From NCBI RefSeq assembly GCF_050948215.1, contig NC_135164.1:5585116-5649115 (forward strand): a DNA stretch of 64,000 bases. The letters are read 5' to 3'. This document shows, piece by piece, positions 54,397 through 64,000 of the stretch. The translations under genes were made by a program, and so were the position numbers. Numbering within the stretch: the first letter of the stretch is position 1; each line of letters begins with the position of its first letter. Origin of the DNA: Halictus rubicundus. Lineage: Eukaryota; Arthropoda; Insecta; Hymenoptera; Halictidae. A model generated the notes under the pieces. The model saw only the letters and a program-made list of their open reading frames with translations. It had not been told where the DNA came from and ran no database searches.

Positions 54397-57164
54397 AAAG
54401 ACGATGACTTTTTTAGTATTGCACCATACGATATTTTTTTTTGAGAAATTAGAACAATTGGTTTACTGCACAACGTGACAAAATTTTGAAAAGATTGCGA
54501 CTGGCCGGAATTGCGGAGAAAATACTGAAAGTTGTAATTTACAACTTTCTTATGTGGGCCTATATTGAAAATTTGAAAAGTGTTTTTCGTGGGAAGAACG
54601 TCAGGAAAGGCGATTTTTCCCACCAAAAAATCTGAAACAATTTCCACGACGGATCGTGACCAGACAAGAACCGAGCTGCCTTTCGTGCGGATGCTTCGGA
54701 TGTAATGAGGGTAATCAGAAAATTTCGCGTTAATTGAGACCGTAATCCGACCTGGAGAAGCTACTTTCGAGGGAAAATTGCAGGGGGATCTTTTCCGTGT
54801 ACGCGCACGGGTTTTCGCGAGGGGTAGCGAGTGTTGATCATAGTCAAACGTGGGGGAGTGAAGCTGCCTCGCTACCTGTCCTTCGGAATAACAGCAGAAG
54901 CTTTCGACGGAAGATTGTGCTCGCTATGTAATTAGGTACCTTTAATAATTCGGTCCCACGACCCGGACGTCCACCAGCGCAGAATGCAACTTTTGCGTTT
55001 GTGCACTTGGGAGAACTGCACTTGGGACGCGATGCAAGAAAACGTCGGTGCAGACACAGTCCTTTTGCCAGGCTTCGTGGCGCCCGAAGAGTTGGTTTGT
55101 GTTCTCGGGCGTAATGGGAAACCATTAAAAAGCAACAGAAATGCAGATTATTAGTCGGCGTGCTCGATTGGAAACGTAATCGAGAACGCGAAGCTGCGAT
55201 CGGCGAGTCCTTAATCATTCCGAGACTACCTCGGACTCGTTGCGGAGTTTGCGATGACAATCATCTTGCTTGCGGCCGAGGTCAACCGAAGCGATTAACA
55301 ACCATGCTACCTTATCCGGGAATAGCTGGGACTCGACGTAACGGACGTATTTTTGGAATTTCCAGCGCGTACAAGTTTCGAAGTAATATTTGATCGCGGA
55401 TTTTTATGGAAAATTAAAATTGCCTAGCCAGGTAGACGTTCATTTATTTTCTCAATAATTCTAGCGAGTTGAAATAGTTTCTGGTATTTTTTAAAATCCA
55501 CAGTTTAGGGATTATAAAAACAAGGAGTTTTCGCTGAACTCGAAGACGAAGAAAATAGAATTTCATCTCCAAGTTATAATAAAAATGTAAATTTAGCAAT
55601 TGTTTTCAATAAATTATTCGCAATTCGCGAATTAGTGCGCTATCCTCGCCTCGAATTTGTATAGTAACTATCTGTATGTGTATTCATGAGGGTTGTGCAT
55701 ACCGCATACGTTTCATTATGCATTTCACCGGTCATCATGATATTTGAATTACTTCTGTTATTCTCTCGCCTCGATACACTGGAATTAAACACGCTGAGAA
55801 CAAACGCGTTTCGCAATTACCCGGCCATTCAATTATTTTTTTCCAATTAAACCAGTAAAATGAGACGCTTGTCATGTAGTTAGCCGTTTATCTACTTAAA
55901 AAACGCAGCTGTTCGAACATTCGTCGAGAAATGCAATTTATGCTGAAAATTATTCAATATTTATCTATATGACTGTTCTAAGATTTAAACTTTGATTATG
56001 TCACCATGACTGGGAAACAAAATTTCCATTTACCCATCCGCTAAAAATTCGCTATATCAAACATACAAATTACATCGTTGTGTTTAAAAGTCTTCCGAAA
56101 GGTTCGAGACTTGAAAGTTCCTCCGTAGAAATTTAATTAGTAAACCGATTCATTTGGACGCCTGCTACGATAAACGTCAATCTCAACAAATTCCACTGTT
56201 AAATTTGCTTAACTTAAATTCATATAATATGAATATTCAAAGCTTTCAAATCAATTTTAAGCTTTTCATTGAAAAGTGGGAAAAGTCTTGATCTGGCGAC
56301 ACTGATATTATTTTTGTATTTTCTCGAAATTATCATAGTTCAAGTGTTGAGAATTTCTCGAGAATCGGAGATTTAGCGTTCGATTACTTTTCTCGATCCG
56401 CTGTATACTCGAAGAGCATCACGGCGTCGTGTAACGTGCGACGCACGATCGTGACGCTGGTATGCGAAGCATAAATCATGAACAGCTCGATCACTCTAGA
56501 AGGCATCGTCAAGGTGCGTCGCGATTTTCCTCTTGGAAAGATAGCTCTCCCGATCGGCCGTGAATCCAATGTTAATGCGAGCGTTCCGGAAAAACCTCGA
56601 TCTAAGTCATCCAGTGTCCACTGAACATGACCAAACGCGATCGATCCGTCAAGATCATTGGGGCAGCCGTTGCTTTATTTAGAGTCGAGTCCACTGACAC
56701 GGGCGACTCGATATTGATACCAGAACCACCGACTGCTAAGGTCGGAAAATTGTTTCATAAAAATTACACGATTCCACAAACGATAACTAGCCTGCGGATC
56801 TTTATGCAAAATAAAAATTGCCTATACGTATGGACCTCGTCAAATCCCTCCAATCGTTTTACCGTTTTATATTTGACCTACTAATTTTTCTCAAAAATGC
56901 TAACCGTAACTTATGATCTAATTATTAGAGCCACAGAACTAAAAATGCATTTTCAGCCATGCGATGAATAATGTTGTCTACAGAGCTGCTAAATGTACAT
57001 TTAGAATTTAGAATTTAGTGTATTTTCATTGAAAAATCGTTAATCTGGTGACAATTCGGTCACTGTATACCTAAAATAAATTAGTACAGTATTAAAACTG
57101 GCTATGCCAACCTGAAGGACTATTGATACTTGAAGTGAAAACTTGAACGTATTTTCTGCAAAGC
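54397..57164. other. Flank without recognised genes
   Basis: A 2.8-kb stretch with only short, protein-unlike open frames. A solitary repeat end (GTCTTGATCTGGCGACACT, 56285-56303) matches the inverted pair at 59.4/60.5 kb. Confidence 0.55.
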
Positions 57165-57748
57165 TTAACACTATTCCTACCGTGACCGGTTCCTAATGAC
57201 CGTTTTTAAAATTTCGATTAGAATTTTCCAACGTAATTGAATCGCCTTTAAACTTCACGACTTTTCCTAAAATATGCGTATAATACATTTTTCAATATTC
57301 ACTTCTTTTTTTATTGTTCATTTTCTGAGAAAAATTTGTAGTCTGTCTTACCTACCACGACCGGTAGAACGATTTATATCTTTTTGTAATAGTATTCTTT
57401 GAAAGACTCAATTCCGAAACTACAAAGTCGCTACAAACGAAAGGTAATGCAGTTGTGGCACGATTTTAGCCGAAAAGTGCCTTCCAGGGACTGCTTTACG
57501 GCACTTCAAAGTGTTTACAGTTCTTGTATTTATTTGCCTGATTGGTATCCGAAACGGTCCAGAACCTCGGATTTTCTTACACCGTCTTATCTACTATGAC
57601 AATAAAATAAATAAAATCATAGTCGAAGGGGATGCCTAGACGTCTTCTCACGAATTCAAATCAGTCTATATTAAAAAATATAAGTTGTGCTAAAGACCGG
57701 TCGCGGTAGGAATAGGTATACGTGAAGTGTCGGTAGTAATAGCGTTAA
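57165..57748. mobile_element. TTAA-flanked foldback element
   Basis: It starts TTAACACTATTCCTACCGTG; the right end, reverse-complemented, reads TTAACGCTATTACTACCGAC. A second inverted copy of TATTCCTACCG(C/T)GACCGG lies just inside the right end, and a third related word occurs near 57350. It looks like nested or rearranged copies of one TTAA family. Confidence 0.6.
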
Positions 57749-59434
57749 TGATAATAATTAAAACAGATTGAAATAGGTACTCCAACATATCTCGATGGAC
57801 GCAGCGAGTTTTGATGCTGCAACTCGTATATCGATAGTTTCGGATGTCGCGACGAATGGATTTTTGTAAACAGACGTTATTCGAATGTATATGGATGCTC
57901 TGTGCGAAAAAGAAGAACAGATCAGCCGTTTCTCAGCCCCAGAGACGAGAGACTACCCCTATGCGCAGATATCTCACGAAAGTCTCGGCGAAGTAGCTGT
58001 GTAATCTAGGTCATCGGATTCGTAAGGTTTTGTTCAGCAGCTTTCGCGGAAAAATGTGGTTTTCAAGCGAGACCAACGATAACAGCTCGCGGGATCATGC
58101 ACAACCGTCACAGGCGACAGCTGAAACGAAAAACGCATGCATTGCGTTTCACCGAGGATCCAATAACGATTACAAATTTCAATATCGTCTGCCGGTATCA
58201 GCGTCTCGTGCTTACTGTCACGGTGTCCCAAAATGAATAAAGAAAAATTACAACCATCGTTCCGCGAGATACGGTTCGCCTACCGTCACGAATCATTGCG
58301 CTTTATCGTGCCGTGGTTTGCATTTTTAATGCGTTAATTAGAACTTCGAATCCCCCGCTACGACAATTAGAAACCCGCGGTTCTTTATTCTTTTTCAATT
58401 TGCATGAAATTTGCGTAATCATCGCCGCGTTTTATAGCATCCTTGCAACGTTTTCTGCAACGCTAGAGGGAGCTTCGCGACACACCTTAAACTAGGCACT
58501 TTGTTTCCACAACATTAATCGGCGGAAACAATTGAGACTCGGAGATCCTTCGAGATCCCGGGATAACGTTGTCCTCAGCGTGTTGCGTACTTTTGCACGA
58601 GATCGTTCGGTTGGAAAAAAGAAAACCATAGTTTTCTAGGAATTTCTATTAACCATTCCTCGCGAAACTGATTAGACCAAAATTTTCACCATTCCGCTTA
58701 CAGATCTGTTCTTTTTTTTTTTTTTTAATGTGTTTACAGTGTTTAAACTTTTGTGTCGCTTAGAACAATATCAAAACCATCCCCTAAAAAAAGACTGAGG
58801 GAACGTTGCCGTGGAGAAGGTCAAAGGTCGCTCGTTATTTGGTGTACAATATTCCCAGAAAAATATCACGAAAATGCTTTTCGGCAGTGTCATTTAATCA
58901 ACGCTAAATTAATTCCCGCGTGAAAAAGTTTCATGATCATGAACAATGTCCTGGGAAGATCCTCTCGCTGCGCGCTCGGTGCACTGCGCATCGAACATCG
59001 GCACAATACGTATAGAATTTTCTGTGCGGGTGATTGCGCGTTCTCACGGTTTTCACCTAGAGCGAGTAACGATGGAAATTATATCGCAGGCTAATTAAAC
59101 TGATTCTTTTACAGTATCGCCGTAGTATCGGAACACCGACTCGAGGCTTCCGACGCGCACAACAACGCGTAGGGGAACAATTACAGCTATTAGCTAATGA
59201 ATAATGAACCGCTGTTGAGACAAACGCGTGTCCGAAACCGCGCGCGACGAGCTCGTTAACGTTGATCATCGAATAGGTCCGATCAACAGTACCAATTTTT
59301 ATTTAATTATTCGACGGACAATGCGGTGAAATATTTCTTCTCATTCCGCAGTTTGTACGTGAGATAATCGTATTATTCTGGTATTATTATTTGTTATTCG
59401 CATTATTGTGAATAAAATAGTATTACGGTACGCC

Positions 59435-59595
59435 CAGTGTTGCCGGACGAGGGGAGGGAGCACGAATCGAGGGGAGAAAGTTACCCCCTCTCAGAGACAG
59501 AGACCGCGTCACGTGACCGGGCCGTGGAAACGTGGGGAATATCGCGGTAGAGGGGGAAATTAGAGTGGGGGAACGAGTCTTGATCTGGCGACACT
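59435..59595. mobile_element. Small inverted-repeat element, copy A
   Basis: It starts CAGTGTTGCCGGACGAGGGG and ends TCTTGATCTGGCGACACT, so its ends are imperfect inverted repeats (AGTGTCGCCAGAT). A second copy in opposite orientation lies at 60421-60549. It contains GGGAGCACGAATCGAGGGGA. No ORF. Confidence 0.75.
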
Positions 59596-60420
59596 AGATA
59601 AACCCTGTATAGAATACTTTTCGATATTAAAAATTCTGTAGCGTACTAATAAAGTCACTGAAGGGACTACTGGTTGGGAAATAAGCTCGAAATTTGTACA
59701 ACAATTTTCCAAATTAATTATTTCCTGAAGCAAACGATACATAATAGGAAAAGTATCCTAATGAGACCGTCGATCCCGCTTCCTACGAACCGTCCCTTAT
59801 TGCCAAACAGCGAATTACACTTTCTTGCCGATGGGGGCGGAGCCATTTCGCGTGAAAACAGTTTTACGACGGTGTTCATAACTAAAAATCGAATTAACGC
59901 CGCTAAAGGACGATTTCTTGCGCGGTCCAGAGGCAACCGGGCAAAGAATTATTACTTGGCACGGTGTTTCGCGTCTTCGTTTCTCTCCATTGTGTGTTGC
60001 AGTCGCTTTAAATTCCCGACACCTTTTTTCGCAAGAACCAAGAGAACACGGCCCTTTTGTTTGGCCGCGCGCCAAGGCTTGACCGCCGATAACGAGGTCG
60101 CTATGATGCCTATATCGATTGTTTACCGCTATTATGGGTTTTGCGCAGACTGCCATGTGCCAAGATTAACGGTAGCGAATCGAACCCTGAATTAACGGAC
60201 AGGCATACGAATGAATGGAACGGTCAGCATGGAATTGTTTGCGTTCCCGGACGAACGCCTTTCCTTCAAATCCGTGCTAATGCACCCGGAGTATTTCTGA
60301 ATACTATCAGCAGGCTGATTCACCCGTGACGACTCATAGCACACAATCCGTCGACAATGTTTCGTTTCTCTGTAACCAGCACGCGATGTAAAGGCCGATT
60401 TATGCTGTCCGCTCGGGCCA

Positions 60421-60549
60421 CGGTCGCCAGATCAAGACTTGTTCCCCCACTCTAATTTCCCCTTCTACCGCGCTATTCCCCACGCCACGACCCTGTCACG
60501 TGACGCGTTCCCCTCGATTCGTGCTCCCTCCCCTCATCTGGCGACACTG
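60421..60549. mobile_element. Small inverted-repeat element, copy B (opposite orientation)
   Basis: It reads CGGTCGCCAGATCAAGACTT to TCATCTGGCGACACTG. Internally TTCCCCTCGATTCGTGCTCC is the inverse of copy A. The two copies bracket 825 bp containing a 173-codon plus-strand open frame without recognisable homology. Confidence 0.75.
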
Positions 60550-63500
60550 CCACAGTCACGGAACGGTTCCGGTAAAAATCAGTGAAATATAAGCGACTTC
60601 TGTCAATTTGTAGATAAACAAACATTAAATCGCGATTGCCGATCAAGGAATAAAATGGAAATTCTTGAGCACAGGCATCATCGCAACGTCGCCGACACAC
60701 CGAGCCCCAAAAAAGGCTCTGGCGACGCGATTCCAAGGATGAGCGTCCCGGAGGGCTTCGCCCGAAGTCGTCGTAATTAAACGGCTAATTACGAGATCGT
60801 GCATCGCGATTCCCGGAGATCCAGTACCAAAAAAAAAAAGACTCTGGAACGGAGGCAAGTTCGCGGGCAGGTACAGGCTCTGCGGGTGTCGTCGTGCAAT
60901 AAATAACCTTGCGTACAGGAAACGAACGCCGTATTCGTCATGGCGTCACAGGCCAGGGTTTATGCTCGCCTGGTATACGCCACCGTGTTTCGACCACGGA
61001 CAGGTCGTACATTTTTTTTTATTCCGTTTCACTTCCTCGGAACCGACGCGATTGGTTTTAACTGTGAAATCGGAATTGATGCGACGAAATCTGAAACGGC
61101 CCGGGAGTCGCAACGAGATAACAGGCTGGCGAATTCTCTGCTACCTGGGGACCCTTTCTTTCGTGGAGTCGATCGCTCTCCGAGAAAATTGGATTCCGCT
61201 ATCGATTTCCCAATCGTTGTTCTTGCGTGAATTAATAATTTCAATTGCTCGCGTTTCGTTTCCTGAGATTTATTATATTTTGTTGTGCGCGTTGTGGGTG
61301 TTGGGTCTCTCAGTAATTCTGTACTGCCTCAATGCTGGAGCAGAAATTTTAAATTAAATTTACTGCAAGGTGCGTTAACAATTCCATCGAGGTATACTCG
61401 TATTTATTAAATTCCGTTGCGAGTGCTTGCAACGTTGTATCACTTTTGAGAAATTTCTGTTATTTGCTAATCAAATAGTATAAATTTAAAAATATTTGCA
61501 AGTATAAATATGCTCTAACTTTAACCATTTATGACTCATTGCAAATACGCGTGACTGTGATTAGATAGAAGCCACGCACGGTCAACGGTTTTATAAGTGA
61601 TTGATTATAATTCTGCATGTTGTTAATAAGAAGATATTGGAAACAGCCGAACGCAATTATGTCGCGACTGAGTAATTTTCAAATTTCAATTATCGCGGAA
61701 GTTACAGGGCGTGAGCATGAACTTTATTTGAAACTTTCGGTAATTAAACTTTCATAAATCATTCTGTTTGCGCCATAAATAGCATTGCAGCCTGCACAAG
61801 GCTGCATAATGCATCGAATTGCTTGGCTGCATTGCCTACAAGTACGAACTTCAAACTGCGCGTCGACTATTGCATCGGCCACGTGATTCATCTCGAGGAA
61901 AGTTTGACCGAAAAGGCGATTGACTGGACTAAACCTCATTCCGAGAAAGTTCAATCATTAATTAGAACCCCACTACAACCATCAATCTCTTCACCGCACG
62001 TTGCACGCACAAAATACAGTGTTCCCTTCCTGTAATCGAGTTTCGACGACTTAGCATGCCGCATCATGGGATTAGTTATGTCTATATTTCCGTTTACCAT
62101 ATTCCGTTCTTTATTGCAAATCCGATTAATTTGATTAGATTCGAGTACGTTTGGAGAAATTGTTCTTAATATGCTGCAATTTTTCCTTGATTTAATTTCT
62201 CGTGAAAAAAAAAAAATTAAATAGAACAAGAAATTTTATTGTACACTTTTAATGTATTCTAGTACGGCGAATGATCTTGCCTACGTTGTATGTTCGACCA
62301 CACCCTATGTAAGAGATAGGTTAACCGAAAAAACCGTAATGCAGTTCATCCCTCTTCGTCGCCAGCAATAGGGGAGCGAAGCTATTAACCAATGAGAGAG
62401 CACCGCATATCTATAATCGCATTACGCGACCCGAGTCATGCAATTATAAGAGGCAAACATAACGCATTGTCACGGTCAATCTTTAGGGCAATTCTGATCC
62501 ATGAAACCTCATCCAACTCTGAATTTCCGACCTATTAAGGGTTTAACCCTCCCTATCTGCGAGGCTAAAAAATATACGTTCTTTCGCAATTTTTTCCCCC
62601 TTTAAACTCGTGCATTTCTGCCCGGAAAAATTATTGTGTTCTGTAAAATATGTATTCGATAAATACCGGAAATTTTATTTTGGGAAATGTTAAAAAATGT
62701 GCGAGATATTTCCATTTTTAATATGCGAGACTATTTATAAATTGTTGGATCGGAATTCTGAAAAATTAATTTGTAGCAGATTGCAATTGCAAATTTTGAA
62801 TAAAGACCGAAAACGATGCTCTCCAGTCTGACTGAATTAGTCGATTTGCTGCAACAATAATCAAAGAAGTGACTGCGCTGTTTCGATGAATTTGAGTAAT
62901 CACCGGCACTAATTAATGCGCGATATTATTGGGTTGGATAAATTGTCGTGAAAAGTATCCGTTTCGTCGTTCGACCGTGTACATTACAAAAAGATCTGGT
63001 TTAATTGAGAATACTTGTTTCGTTAATTAACATTATACGATATTGGAAAGTGTCTTTATTTCAAATTGAGAATCCTGTATTTCCAATATGAAATTAACAA
63101 TAATGGAAATACGAATATATAGTTCAAGTTTTCATGTGAATAGTTTATGCATAAAGAATTGACTGCATTCACAGTATTCTTCCAAATTTTCTACTTGAGT
63201 TATAACTAATCTAATTGATGTTCGACTATTCCTCTTATTTCTGTTTGTATGTAGTACTGCTCTACTTTACATCCCATACCATATGGACTATTCATCACAG
63301 TCCATATGGTGGTTATCGTAGTAACTCATTATTACATCCAAGCTATAGAGTTATGGCTAGGCTAAAATTACAAATTTAAAGGCAAGTTGAAATAGTTCTC
63401 GTTCATAACACAACTTTCTTACAAGATTATTAATTATAAGAGTACTCGATCATTACTAAAGTTATACCTACAAAATCATATTTAGTATTTCCTTGCATGA

Positions 63501-64000
63501 GTCTCATCTTCATAGCAACAATGTATAAAACAGAACCACATATTCATACAACATTCTCTCTCGTTGCAACTATCCCTACAAATATGTGTATAGAATATTC
63601 CTTTGCTGAAACATTGTTGCCCTTACAGGGTCCCACCATCTTACAAAAATATATTTAAAACATCCTCTCAAAACATAACTTCATGCAGAACAATAGAGGC
63701 CTGTACTACCTCTGTGTTTATTGCTTAGGGTGAAACTTTGTTACTTAAGGCCCGATTTAGTAAAAATTTTGAAGATCATTTTGTATAAAAACGATGTCTA
63801 CAAGAAAAACTTTTGAAATACGGTCCTACCATCTATCAGTAAAAAAGATCATAATTGAGAGAACTCGTCACTCTTTAAGATCAAGTCCTGCAAGAGTTAA
63901 ATATCCATTCGCACATCAGATATCTAATACAAATTGATCACTCGTCAGAGTTACATAGGGCAAAGGTAAAGGTTACCTCCTGTAAATTTATCGACCAAAC
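60550..64000. other. Right flank without recognised genes
   Basis: No convincing coding exon on either strand. From about 63.2 kb onward CpG becomes rare compared with the rest of the window. A 12-bp perfect hairpin (ACCATATGGACT) lies at 63278-63310. Confidence 0.5.

Noticed and set aside
59674..60195. 173-codon plus-strand open frame between two inverted repeats
   Set aside because: No recognisable motif; kept only as context for the paired elements.
1..64000. tRNA, rRNA, CRISPR or bacterial/viral genes
   Set aside because: I saw no clover-leaf motifs, rRNA-like blocks, spaced direct repeats of CRISPR type, or viral gene signatures; a covariance-model search would be needed to exclude single tRNAs.

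Overview
The window looks like insect nuclear DNA, most likely Hymenoptera (bee, wasp or ant). It has AT-rich introns, short canonical GT-AG introns next to very long ones, many small inverted-repeat elements, and one highly split gene. The order is inferred from protein similarity recalled from memory and cannot be proved from this sequence.

One gene dominates: Patronin (CAMSAP family, microtubule minus-end binding), on the minus strand. I reconstructed 21 phase-compatible coding exons between about 52.5 kb and 0.3 kb. They give 4243 coding bases, about 1414 codons. In 5'-to-3' order they hold a short start exon (52391-52498), the conserved N-terminal block (22859-22954, 16350-16565), the CAMSAP calponin-homology domain (15526-15980 and 14916-15031), a long low-complexity linker (13.3-9.4 kb), a first helical segment (8879-9045), a second one with a Gln-rich stretch (4.1-5.0 kb), Ser/Pro-rich linkers (2.1-4.0 kb), and a long charged coiled coil (1.3-1.9 kb). 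Two more linker exons follow (1054-1231 and 308-427). The C-terminal CKK domain is not in the window and should lie beyond the left edge.

Layout: 0-23 kb is the compact exon cluster; 23-52.4 kb is one intron of about 29.4 kb; 52.4-54.1 kb holds the start exon and a GC-rich presumptive promoter/5'UTR region with a 174-bp tandem duplication; 54.1-64 kb is apparently intergenic or non-coding DNA with several foldback elements.

Introns and flanks are rich in repeats. They include a 906-bp hAT element with 8-bp target duplications and a broken transposase, four copies of a TA-flanked palindromic MITE, several TTAA-flanked foldbacks, other MITE-like inverted repeats, a 160-bp tandem array, and several very degenerate tandem arrays. 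A possible small secreted-protein ORF lies on the opposite strand inside a Patronin intron (14525-14848). I found no convincing rRNA, tRNA, CRISPR array or prokaryotic feature. No clearly novel multi-gene system was found; the most useful leads are the nested ORF, the AG-exclusion zone before exon 6, and MITEs placed inside short introns.
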